Assembly: GCA_015178975.1 (NCBI GenBank)
Contig: WHVD01000171.1
Coordinates: 62,001-126,000 of the forward strand
Reading direction: 5' to 3'
Source of the DNA: Hysterangium stoloniferum
Lineage: Eukaryota > Basidiomycota > Agaricomycetes > Hysterangiales > Hysterangiaceae
Length of the DNA stretch: 64,000 bases
Both the position numbers and the translations under genes were made by a program. Positions 42,160-52,284 of the stretch are shown piece by piece. Position 1 is the first letter of the stretch. The number at the start of each line of letters is the position of its first letter. The notes under the pieces are model-generated. The model saw only the letters and a list, made by a program, of their open reading frames with translations. It searched no databases and was not told the origin of the DNA.

Positions 42160-42971
42160 AGGTATTCAGACCAGCAGGCCTGCCAGTGGGTCAACAGTTT
42201 CATGGTAGAAAAGTATTCCAGGTTCTTGTGATCTGTTACAATGTCAATCGGAATTCCTGAGCCTTCCAAATAGTATTGCCCTAAAAGCTGCAAAAATTGC
42301 TAGGAGTTCCTTGTCATGAATGTCATAATTGAGCTCTGGTCTGGTGAAAGTCTGGGACAGAAAAGCCATGGGGTGGACTTCTCTATCAGAGTCCTGGCTA
42401 GACAGAATGGCTCCAAGTACATATTCTGAGGCATCCGTCTCAATGATGAGTGGAAAGTCTGGTTTCCAATGCAACAGAATTGGAGCTGAAGAAAAAGAAT
42501 CTTTTAAAAGAACAATGACACATACATCAAGCATGTCAGAGAAAATGTCATTAATAAAACATTGAAAAACAGATGGAGCATTGGTGAGCCCAAAGGGCAT
42601 CACCAACAACTCAAAGGCACCATAATGGGTTCTGAAAGTGGTTTTACACTCATCTCCCATGGAGATCCAGACCAAATGGTAGGCATATTTAAGGTCTATT
42701 TTGGTATAAATCTAAGCATTCTGCTGAGCATTGAGCAGGTGAGATATAAGTGGGAGTGGATACTTATCCTTCTTTGTGACAGCATTGAGTCCTCTGAAAT
42801 CAACACATAGTCTAAGGGATCCATCCTTCTTCTTTACAAACAAAACAGGTGCTCCAAAAGGAGACTTAGAGGGTCTGATAAAACCTATGGACAAATGTTC
42901 GTCTAGGAAATCCCGGATTGCAGAAGGTTCTGTGGAGGAAAGTGAGTAAATATGTCCAAGGGATGGCTGGG
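42160..42971 (-). pseudogene. Su-2 RT and RNase H with an internal deletion
   Basis: The minus strand has [20 protein letters not shown] and LCVDFRGLN (42890-42770), then after a stop YPLPLI, FRTHYGAFELLVMPFGLTNAPSVFQ (motif B) and DVCVIVLL. There the YLDD motif and the thumb are missing, and the frame passes straight into FSSAPIL...ETDASEYVLGAILSS and [14 protein letters not shown] of RNase H. So the catalytic centre was deleted. The 5' side is cut by the Gy-4 5' LTR at 42972. Confidence 0.87.
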
Positions 42972-43600
42972 TGTGAGAGGTATGGCGAAATACACTCAGG
43001 AAATATAGTCGGATGAGCTCTTACTATATTTCCTTTATTATTTCTGTTTTCTCTCTTTTATTATATCTATAATTAGTTCGACGACCTATGTATGTGGTAC
43101 ATCGACTCTTGTGGGCGCACACACGCCAGACTTATGTATTCTAGCACCCATAGTTTAGAACTCAGACACTTTTACACCGCAACCACAACTTACCCAGACA
43201 CCTGTTAGTGTCCTGTAAGTTGTGATTGGTGTATCGTCTCGACCATCACAGACGGGCTTTAGCTATCTACTCAATCTGAGTTTCGAACTGTACCAGTCGA
43301 AACTCACTCCTTATCTCAACCCACATGGACTACATCCACGCTACTCTATTATTCGACTCTCTAGTTACTCTACTTTGCACTCGAGCAGTCGTTCAGAATC
43401 GCACTTAACAGTCGATTCTACTTATTTGTTCTAGCTATCTACCTACTTTAGATAGCCACTTCTCTCTACCATATTGAACTAAGCAGTCAATACGTGTTCA
43501 GTCTGTATTAGACTTAGACAGTCAATACATCCTGGTATCATACCTAAACGGTCGATATTCTTCGTATATAGAACGGTTAGAACTTCCACCACTCTTCACA
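42972..43600 (+). mobile_element. LTR-A2, 5' LTR of Gy-4
   Basis: It runs TGTGAGAGGTATGG to CTCTTCACA, 629 bp, and is followed by the PBS. A long imperfect hairpin at 43173-43233 (see separate entry) and the conserved U5 end (TTCTTCGTATATAGAACGG, about 43559) are visible. It is CpG-rich. Confidence 0.95.
43173..43233 (+). other. Conserved imperfect hairpin in A-group LTR
   Basis: The left arm TACACCGCAACCACAACTTA...CAGACAC pairs with the right arm GTGTCCTGTAAGTTGTGATTGGTGTA, about 25 paired bases with a 5-7 base loop. The same structure with changed sequence is seen in other A2 copies. A shorter equivalent closed by TTACCC/GGGTAA occurs in A1 and A3. Function is unknown; an RNA role in the transcript is an inference. 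Confidence 0.8.
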
Positions 43601-43617
43601 GTGGTGATCCAGGCCGG
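43601..43617 (+). other. Primer binding site of Gy-4 (probable)
   Basis: GTGGTGATCCAGGCCGG follows the LTR. TGG-starting sequence at this place is expected for pairing with a tRNA 3' CCA end, here offset by one base. The Gy-5 counterpart differs at a few positions. The tRNA was not identified. Confidence 0.65.
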
Positions 43618-43679
43618 ACCACTCTTTCCCTATGAAGAAAAAAACGATATCTTACGACTATAAGCTTCTAAGCACGTAA

Positions 43680-44750
43680 ATGACTACTGGCAAGAACCAA
43701 ACGTCGAGACCTTTGATGACCCTGAGTAATTCAAAACCTCGTCAAAGACCTGCAAGTCTGGAACCACCCCATAATGTCACCATGAGGAAGTCTTCATTGA
43801 CTTTTCAAAAACCAGTTCTTCCTGGGAGTCCTCCCGGAGCAGCAGCTGGACCATCAATGGATGCCCCCCCAAGTCCATGTGAAGAATGTCCGTCGACTGA
43901 GCAGTCAAACATTCCAGGAGCTAACGTCGAGACTACCCGTGCTCCCGAACCCGTTCTCTCGTTCCTGCCTAGACAGGTCATCCTTAAGCAATTCTTCAGG
44001 GGTCATATGGTTTACGCTCAACCCATCGACTTACAATGGGAAGCGTACTATGCCGATCGAATCCCTGCAGATCAGGTTACTCCCTTCGTGGAGGAGTACA
44101 ATACGGATTACCCTCTTCTACCAGCGACTGTAGCAGTCTGGTTAGGTTGTTATCAGGCCATTTTATCGGCACAAGATCTATTCACGTGACCTGGAACCCT
44201 TGAGGATCTGACCTGCTCGATTCCCGAATGGTCAAGTGAGGTTACTTTTGTTATGGAAGAAGGAAGGATGATTCTTAAACAAGAAGTGTTCTCTTTATTT
44301 CTCAAAGTGCTCCGCACACACGATGACACATTGCAAATCCTTCACATCCTGCTCGGTGGGGATCACATTGTCCCCAAAGTTGACTACCAGTATATATACA
44401 TCTGGATGTTGGAGGAGTCTCTTAACAGGATCACTCGGAATTCTTCGTTTGCGTATTTTACTTTAAGGGGTCGGTTAAGGTGAAATCAGAGGAGACTTGA
44501 TAAGATGGTTTTGGAAGTGCTCTACCCTTATGGTGATTCCATCCAGGTACCCGATTCACCCATCTCCACAACCAGTTCATTTGTTCATACCCTGAATGGG
44601 TCTCCCGACACTCATTTCCTTCGTTCGCTCAATCATCCCATTATTTTGCAAGACTTCCCATCGGATATGAGGAAGTTGCAGAACGTCTTCAGGAAAAGGG
44701 AATGGAAATCTGCACTCCCCTTTATCAACCTCAACCTCGTCGACCTTTGA
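43680..44750 (+). pseudogene. gag: Gy-4 gag, N-terminal extension
   Basis: From ATG 43680 a single frame with TGA stops at 44187-44189 and 44481-44483 runs to about 44690, then shifts. After a proline/serine-rich start come LPRQVILKQFFRGH, LQWEAYYADRI, TVAVWLGCYQAIL, IPEWSSEV, LKVLRTHDDTLQILHILL, YQYIYIWMLEES and a FLRSLNHPIILQDFPSDM block. The same domain is present in Gy-1 and Gy-5, so it is conserved in the family. It lies upstream of the capsid-like part and is not a domain I recognise. At 44187 the TGA sits where Gy-5 has Trp. Confidence 0.75.
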
Positions 44751-46668
44751 ATATGGCCGAAATCGAGAGAGGAATTGCAATGGAACCTAGCCCTACCCCC
44801 CATCAGGGAATTCACCGTTCTCACATCACGTTCAAACGAATTCCGAGTAATTCTAATGTCGGTGATCAACAAGCTGCGACTAGGAATTGATCAGTCGCCA
44901 ACAGGGGTTGACCGTCTTTCTCTACTGCATTCACTGAGGGTATAGCTGGTCAAGTTGCTGGTCGAGGATCGCTGAATCCAGTCGATCCCCACCATTCCCT
45001 GCCGATCTCCTCAAACCCCTTTCTGCCAGCAGGAGGACCCCCTAGTAATTCATCTGGGAGTTCTAGTGCCTCGAGCTATGGAGGGAATTTGGGACATGGG
45101 GGGCCTTACGGTAGAGTACCTAACTCTCCCTTTCAAACTCTGATGCAGCCTCGAGCCAGCGCGCCTATCGATGACTTACCTAAGGATAAAAGGATCGCTC
45201 TTAACACCAATGACATCAAGATAAAATGGTCAGACCTTCCCAAATACGATGGAACTCAATCCAAGGCATTGGATTACATCATGGATATTATGAGTCTCTT
45301 GGAGATCTCAGACTCCATGAGCACATTGTTGGGAGTTGCTCTGCCAAGATGACTTACCGGCAATGCCAAGATCTAGTGGAGCACCCTAGACCGTGAACAT
45401 CGGACTGAATTCAGTTGATCTCACGGATCGTTTCTTTGGGGTATCGTAGAAGGATTACTTGGAACTCGTTGGCATGAATCCTTAGCTCTAAAATGGGAAG
45501 CCATGAAATTTCGACAAATCGGTCACAATCGTGAGACACCCGTTCATTACATTCAGCGGAGGGTCAAGCTCTATCGATTCTTGTATGGGTTCCACCAAAA
45601 CCGGAAGGACAAAATGCACAGACTCATCCTGATGCTGCCCACAGAATGGCTTTACCTTCTACAGGGACAACCTATCGACGACATCATGAGTCTGCAGACT
45701 TATGTGAACAATTTACAAGAGGCTTTGATTAACACTTGGGTTCAAACACATCGAGAGCGTTATCGGTTCCAAAAACCCAGAGTCATGATCGCCGAGCAAG
45801 ACGAGTCAGATCCCTGGCATGAGGAAGAACACTCTGGAGGAATCGACCCCGCTAACTGAGGCCACGTCCTCCTCGGCGAACTCGAGGATAAAACCGTCCC
45901 TAGGAGATCGAAAGTGAAGCAGGGTAAGAAACACGGCAAGTTCTTTTTCAAATGGAGTGACAAGAAAAGCGTCGCCAAACCCCCGAAGGAGTGTTGGATT
46001 TGCGGGAGTTTAGAGCATTTCAAGATCGACTGCACCCACGTGGACAGGATGTCGCACTATGTCTCTATTAACAAATGCTCCACGCAGAACCCAATGGAGG
46101 AAGCGGAGGATCAAAGGGCTTATGAAACGGTTTATGGATTAAGCGTACAGGGACAAGTACATAACATTGATGAGGAATCAATTTTCATATTTGTCTACCT
46201 TCCTCAGTCAGAGGACAACATCGTTTCAGATGTGAATGCATCTTCGAATGAGAACGAGACATCACAAGTTTATGTTTCTATATCAGACCATGATTTTCTC
46301 AAGAAAGGAGACTGGCTAGACGCTCATCGTCAGAACTGTGAAGGTCTGACTGAGACGAGAGTTTTATTGTGACCTGAACCTCCCACCATTGAGGAAATCG
46401 TCGACGAGGAAGCATTTGCGAACCGATCCAAGGAAATAAGTCAGACCTACGTTATAGAAGACCCCTCTGAGTCAGAGGGATCGGAGGAGGAGAGCTTCCC
46501 CTTCGACCCAGGGCAATTACCCGACTTAATTCCTTGCGATGAGTCAGACTCTGAAGTGGATGACTCTATTTCGAATGCCACTCCCAAGGTACCTAACGGT
46601 AGACGTATCAGGAGGAATGTCAAACTGGCTACAAGAAAAGAAAGCAAAAGACCTAGAGTCTAATACCC
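44751..46668 (+). pseudogene. gag: Gy-4 gag, capsid-like region, zinc knuckle and acidic tail
   Basis: In order: a Ser/Gly-rich linker; LNTNDIKIKWSDLPKYDG and MDIMSLLEISDSM; LALKWEAMKFRQIG; TPVHYIQRRVKLYRFLYGF; LILMLPTEWLYLL (a Ty3-like capsid region); then the knuckle CWICGSLEHFKIDC (about 45992-46033), a perfect CX2CX4HX4C. An acidic tail with FPFDPGQLPDLIP follows. Gag packages the RNA. TGA stops occur after NRG, ALPR and EFS, with others near 46371 and 46661. Two of them (after NRG and ALPR) are shared with Gy-1. Confidence 0.85.
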
Positions 46669-47559
46669 TTGATCCAGTCGGCTTATGAAGGAGGATTCGA
46701 CTATTATCTATTGCAGAAGGGACCCTCTGGGTGGATATTCCAGTATTGGGATTTCAGCATTACACGTCTACGGATGCGTAGGGAATTCAGAAGCCTCAAA
46801 CCTATTAAAATCAGGCTGGATGCTGGGGCCGACCTCTCCTTAATTTCGGAGGACTTCTATAAGGAACTAGAGGACCGCCCTAAGCTCAAGCAAGGACTCA
46901 AGCTACACCTCATACAACTTACCGGTAATGCCAAAGTATTAGGATATGTCAACGTCCCCATTTATCTCGAGGACGACACTGGTATGCTCCTTAAATTTAC
47001 CGCCAAAATATACGTTGTCTGAGGTATGACCGTCCCGATTCTTCTTGCAGAAGACTTTCATGTGAACTATGAGATCAGGACACTGCGAGACTAACTGCTG
47101 GGCTCCAGATTGATTTTGCCTGGAAGAGCAGGATCTATCCCAGCTAGTTCTTCCAAGGAGCCGCAGCCTTTAGCCTTTTCGATTAGCAAGATCCCCCTTG
47201 AGGAACTAGCCAATGACTCACCTGAATTGACTTCCAAACCAGACAAAGGAGTGCGTACTGAAAGAGTCACACGGGCCTTGCAGGATTGTACTATAGAACC
47301 GGAATCGGCTCGATTAGTACCAATATTTGTAGGGGATCTTATTGGTGACCAATGGATAGTCGAGGGAGTTGTCTTGCAGAATGATGATGGGAGTATACTA
47401 GCTGCTCCCACCACCACCATCTCTAGGGAATGCGCCACAATACCTCTCGCTAATCCCTCTCTGATGCCAAGGATCATTAGATGAGGGGAAACTGTTGGAT
47501 AAATTCACGACGCGAACAGATGGGCCCAGACCCCTAGATCTTCGACTGAGAAAGCATCA
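46669..47559 (+). pseudogene. pol: Gy-4 aspartic protease, active-site Thr changed to Ala
   Basis: The frame carries IRLDAGADLSLISEDFY, where relatives (Gy-3) have DTGAD, so the catalytic DTG triad reads DAG. Downstream come LKQGLKLHLIQLTGNAKV, PIYLEDDTG, VPILLAEDFHVNYEI and a linker to RT. A TGA replaces Arg after YVV (47021-47023) and a TAA lies at 47092-47094. Ala at this position usually weakens retropepsins; that effect is inferred. Confidence 0.88.
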
Positions 47560-48780
47560 ATGCAGTCAACGGCAACCAAGATCACCCATCTCGTCAAGAG
47601 TCTATCAAGAATAGAAGAGGAGCATGTCCTTAACCCTCAATCTTCCGGACTGCCCCCAGAACGGGAACTCGCAGATGATTTCGACCCGGCAGGCCCTAAA
47701 ACGTCAGAGGTTGCCACCATGGAAATGTTTTGTGCAGAAGATCTGCATAAGCTGGTTAACTTAGGACCTGACATCCCTACCGACGTCTCCTCCCGCTTGG
47801 AGTCGGTATTAACTAAGAACGTCCTAGCCTTCGGAGTAGACGGACGATTGGGACAAGTAGATGTCAAGGTCAATGTTCCATTGAAAGAGGGTGCACAACC
47901 TATTTCAATGTCAATGTTCCAAACCTCCCCAGCTAATAGGAAAGTCATTGATGAACAAATGGATACTTGGTTCCAACAGGGAGTAATCGAACCGTCCAAG
48001 AGTCCTTGGGGGGCACCAGCCTTTGTCATCTATCGCAACAGGAAACTACGAGTAGTGATCGACTATAGAAAGTTGAACAGCCTAACAGTTCCTGACGAAT
48101 TTCCACTGCCACGCCAGTCGGAAATCATGCAAGCGCTCTTGGGCTCCAACATCCTATCTTCCTTTGATGCACTAGCCAGTTTTACCCAACTTGAAATGTT
48201 AGAGGAAGACAAGCCGAAGACTGCCTTCAGATCCCATTGAGGACTGTGGCAATTCAGGAGAATGCCCTTTGGACTTTGTAATGGACCTTCTATATTCCAA
48301 AGGGTTATGCAAACCGTACTTGCACCTTACTTATGGATATTCTGCCTAGTTTATATTGACGACATCGTGATCTTTTCTAAGACATGGGACGATCATCTAG
48401 AACATTTAGACCAGGTTTTACAAGCCATAATTGCAGCGGGAATCACTCTCTCACCAAAAAAGTGCTACGTGGGGTATAATTTGATTCTACTACTAGGACA
48501 TAAGGTGTCTAGACTCGGCTTTTCGACCCATCAAGAAAAGGTCGCTGCTATATTAGAATTAGCTACGCCTTCTAAGATAGCAGATCTTCAACATTTTCTA
48601 GGGATGGTTCTGTACTTCTCTGCTTACATACCATTTTACTCCTGGACAGTTGCTCCACTTTTCAACCTCTTGAAGAAAGGAGTTCATTGGAATTGGGATT
48701 CTGAACATGCCCGAGCTTGTGAGGACATCAAGGTTGCATTGAGCTCAGCTCCAGTACTCGGACACCCCGCGAGCAGTATG
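47560..48780 (+). pseudogene. pol: Gy-4 reverse transcriptase
   Basis: Motifs: PLKEGAQPISMSMF, VIEPSKSPWGAPAFVI, VIDYRKLNSLTVPDEFPLPR, SSFDALASFTQLEM (motif-A Asp present), GLWQFRRMPFGLCNGPSIFQ, LVYIDDIVIFS (YIDD), KKCYVGY, FLGMVLYFSAYIPFYS. One stop, TGA at 48238-48240 (Arg in Gy-3), interrupts an otherwise open frame of about 400 codons. Catalytic residues look complete. It is in frame with protease and RNase H. Confidence 0.92.
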
Positions 48781-49464
48781 CCTTATCAGTTATACACAGA
48801 TGCTTCGGACTTCACGCTAGGATGTTGTCTCCAACAAATACAGAAAATGATGCTTAAGGACCTAAAGGATACGAAAATCTATGCCCAAGCACGAGCAGCC
48901 TTCGATCAATCACGAGACGTGCCCATCTTTGTTACTCGTTATAAAACCAAGGAGCCGGAATTCACCTGGACGGATTCCTGGGCCACAGAATTTGACGACA
49001 CCAGTGTCACGGTTGAACACGTTATTGCCTATTGGAGCCGTACACTCAAGAAAGCAGAATGTAACTATTCAGCCACAGAGCGAGAAGCGTTAGCTGCTAA
49101 AGAAGGATTAGTCCATTTCCAGCCCTTTATCGAAGGAGAACATATTCTTCTGATCACTGACCATGCGGCGTTACAATGGGCCAGATCTTACGAGAATACT
49201 AATTGTCGACTGGCCGCATGGGGGGCGGTATATGCTGCATACCCCGGTCTGGAAATCCTACATAGAGCAGGATGAATACATAGCAATGTTACACTGTCCA
49301 GACTTCCTCGAGTACTGGACTATGCTAGCCCTGCGAGAGACGACCTTTTACTGATCGTAGCGGATTCTCACAACTGGAATGACGATGAGACATTATGGGA
49401 GAACAAACCAGCAGAAAAAGCCGTCTTTCTCACTCATCACGAGTTAGTCGAACCAGTCGGAACC
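48781..49464 (+). pseudogene. pol: Gy-4 RNase H
   Basis: YQLYTDASDFTLGCC, TEREALAAKEGLVHF and LLITDHAALQWARSYENTN are present. The end HRAG is followed by a TGA (49273-49275) where Gy-3 has Arg. After it the frame continues IHSNVTLSRLPRV and the linker to integrase. Catalytic Asp, Glu and Asp are visible. Confidence 0.9.
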
Positions 49465-50312
49465 ATGGAAGAGGTCCCCCAAACAAAATGGGACTTGCAC
49501 AACCTTCCCAGAAACGATGAAACCGATGAAGTGAATTTTACTCTCTCGAATCCACAATTGCTTATAGAGATTGACGAAAATTACGCTAAGGAACTTCGCG
49601 ATGGATACCAGAAAGATCCTGCCTTCAGAAATCATTATGCCACCGATCCCATTTCTCCAAACATGGTAACTACTCCTTCACATTATTTCATCGGGAAGAA
49701 TAAGCTATTGTTCTTTCGAGATTCGGACTGGAAAAGTGGAATCTGCATTCCTAGCAGCATGACGACAACCATACTCAAGCTGATACATGATAATCCCTTC
49801 GAAGGAGCTCATGCAGGCGGCCACAGACTCTTTAAGCTGATGAAAGACCGTTTCTTCTGGCTGAGGATGTTGCATGACTGCGTGGCGTACGCTCACAGCT
49901 GCGACATATGCCAGAAAACTAAAATCAATCATTCCGCTCGACAAGGAGCTCTTCGACCCGTGGATGTACCCCTAAGGCCGTTTGAGGTTGTCTCGATGGA
50001 CCTGATTACCGGATTGCCTCCTTCTACAGAGGGTGCTTATTCAGCCATCTTTGTCACGGTGGATAAACTCACGCGTTTCTTAATTTGTGAACCCACCACT
50101 TCAGATCTATCCACAGAAGGATTCGCACAAATCTTTGTGAATAAGGTGGCTGCTCCTTTTGGCCTACCTTCAAGGATAATCTGTGATCGAGACAAGAGGT
50201 GGACCTGTAGGTTCTGGAGAGAGGTCTGCAAAGTATACGGAAGTGCCCTTGCAGTATCCTCGTCCCACCAAATGGAGAACACCAATGCTATCGTGGAGCA
50301 AATGCTCAGAGC
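49465..50312 (+). pseudogene. pol: Gy-4 integrase, core motif partly deleted
   Basis: Zinc domain: HDNPFEGAHAGG, FKLMKDRFFWLRML, CDICQKTK. Core: VSMDLITGLPPST (first Asp), IICDRDKRWTCRFWREV (second Asp), then SSSHQMENTN. Compared with Gy-2 and Gy-3 (SxHHPQTDGQTEN type) an 18-bp in-frame deletion removed six residues just before the catalytic Glu. After EQMLRA the B4 LTR begins, and about 55 codons of integrase are missing across the insertion. Confidence 0.9.
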
Positions 50313-51501
50313 TGTTACGACCCGTTCCCGGATGTTTCAATATCCAACTTCCGATCTCCGACTATGGAACATCATAGTTACCGTATCATCCGCGTTCTTC
50401 CCTTGTTCCACATTTGGTAATTTGTCCGTTGACAAGTATTCACTTGTTTGTTTGTTGTATTCCCATTTCGGAATATTGTCTCCCTAACATGTCTTATTGT
50501 ATTTCCGTTTTAAGAACACTTCCGTTTCTGTCTTATTATGATCTTAGTTTGTAGTACAATAATGAGTAGACTTATATTAGTTTCCTCAAATTTGTACTTT
50601 ACCTTAGATCTGATATCGACTTAGTTTCTTATTCCTCCTCCTGTCTTTCTGTACGCTCGATATTCGGAACTCTCTGGAACTCTGAATATCCATATCTTCC
50701 GTCATAAGCTTTACTTCTGAAATTAAGGACATTGAGTGTTTGCGTAGAGGTGCAGCACATAAGCTGAAGCCGACGTCCTGACCCTATCTGACAGTTTCCG
50801 ACTTCCCGGTGACTTTCTGTGAAGAGTCGATAGATTCTGACCACTCAATGTACGAAGAATAGTATTTATTCAACTACTATTATTAAGTATTGACTGTTCT
50901 GTACAATACTGTAGATTACTAGACTGATAGTAGTAGTAATAGATGCACTACACGTCACAAGAGCAACTGTACAGTTGCTCGTGACGAGAAGGACCGGAGA
51001 AAAGAAGAGTTGACCTTTACGGTACAACTTGTAGCTAGGAGTAAGAAAGATAATCAGCGAAAGACTGAATATCAAAGGTAGAGATATAGCAGTGTGAATC
51101 GACTAGAGTGTCGACGAGTGCAAAGACTTGAGAGTGGGACTCGACCTTTGTGGTTCGAGTCCAAAGATTACTAGTATGCAAGAAGTTGTTACCTTTATAA
51201 GTAACTGAGACGTTACCCTTGACACCTCTCGCTATTCGACATCTGGGTCGTTACGAGGTGGTGTCTGCTGGGTAAAAGATGTTTGTCTTTTGGCGCCGAG
51301 AGCGCCCATAGGTATACACAAGACTTCGAACTAAGAAATACGGGTATGCTCAAAGGATATAGAGAATTAAAGAAAAGAAATAGAAACTAGATAATAAAGT
51401 ACTATAATATGCATATTATTCCACTGTCCAATCATGCATATATGCATACCCTTCACACTTTCCAATAGTTCTGGAATAAGTTCCCAACACGGCACTTAAC
51501 A
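50313..51501 (+). mobile_element. LTR-B4 in Gy-4 integrase, split by A1
   Basis: It runs TGTTACGACCCGTTCC to GGCACTTAACA. Without A1 it is about 545 bp. The group-B block (GCAGCACATAAGCTGAAGCC) is near 50746-50778. The flanks AGAGC and GGTTC do not match, and host sequence is missing, so a deletion accompanied or followed the insertion. Confidence 0.85.
50818..51457 (-). mobile_element. LTR-A1, solo, TSD CTTTC
   Basis: The + strand reads TGTGAAGAGTCG to ACCCTTCACA, 640 bp, with perfect CTTTC duplications (50813-50817 and 51458-51462). The perfect palindrome is at 50962-50981. It is highly similar to the A1 copies at 14787 and 23094. Confidence 0.95.
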
Positions 51502-52090
51502 GGTTCCCAGAGAATTATCGGATAGCCCCATAGCCGACCAATGGATCTTAGAATTTGAAAACCACCGACAAGTGGTGCGGGATTTGATTGCGTGAGCACA
51601 AGAAACCCAAGCTCGTAGCTACAATAAGAGATGGAGATTGGTAGAAGATATCTCAGAGGGAGATTATGTTTTGATTAATCCCCATTCTCTCGAGCTTGTC
51701 GAAGCCAAGGGACCCGGAAGGAAACTTATACAAAGACAGATAGGGCCGTTCGAAGTCTTGGAGAAGATCAATCCTCAAGTCTTCCGACTCTGCATTCCCT
51801 CGGAATATCAATTACACCCAGTGATTAATCAAGACCATCTTAAAAGATACCATCTCTCCCCTGAAGAATTCAGATCCAGGGAGCTACTCGAGAATCCTCG
51901 AGAACTCAATCGTAACGACGAGGAGTACGAAGTAGAAGCTATAGTAGGGCACAAAAAGCATCGAAATCGACTCCTTTTCCAGGTTCGATGGAAAGGATAT
52001 GGACCGGAGGAGGACACCTGGTTAAACGGCAATGACCTTCGTAACGCTCCCACTCTTCTTAGAGCTTACAAGACTATTTATCAAATCTAA
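51502..52090 (+). pseudogene. pol: Gy-4 integrase C-terminus and chromodomain
   Basis: It resumes at PRELSDSP-like codons. The 150-codon open frame from 51638 encodes VEDISEGDYVLINPHSLELVE, RQIGPFEVLEKINPQVFRL and VINQDHLKRY. A chromodomain follows (EYEVEAIVGHKK, LLFQVRWKGYG, EEDTWL). It ends at TAA 52088-52090. This tail is expected to direct integration into particular chromatin. Confidence 0.92.
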
Positions 52091-52284
52091 TGATCATTTC
52101 ACATCCTTATGATGACAACACTGTTTATCTACTTCTAGCTCTACCCCCCACTTTCATCCCCCTCGGCCTTTCACCTCAATAACCGAGCGGAGCTTGAAAT
52201 TAATATAAAATACGTAAATTCACTAAAGAAAATTTTATTCCCCCTATCTCTTCCCTCCACGTCAACCTCTCAAATCAGTACACT
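52091..52284. other. Pol-ORF3 spacer of Gy-4
   Basis: 194 bp with CCTCAATAACCGAGCGG and TTAATATAAAAT. The TTAATATAA block is conserved in the Gy-2 spacer and is the only promoter-like sequence seen for ORF3. Confidence 0.5.
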
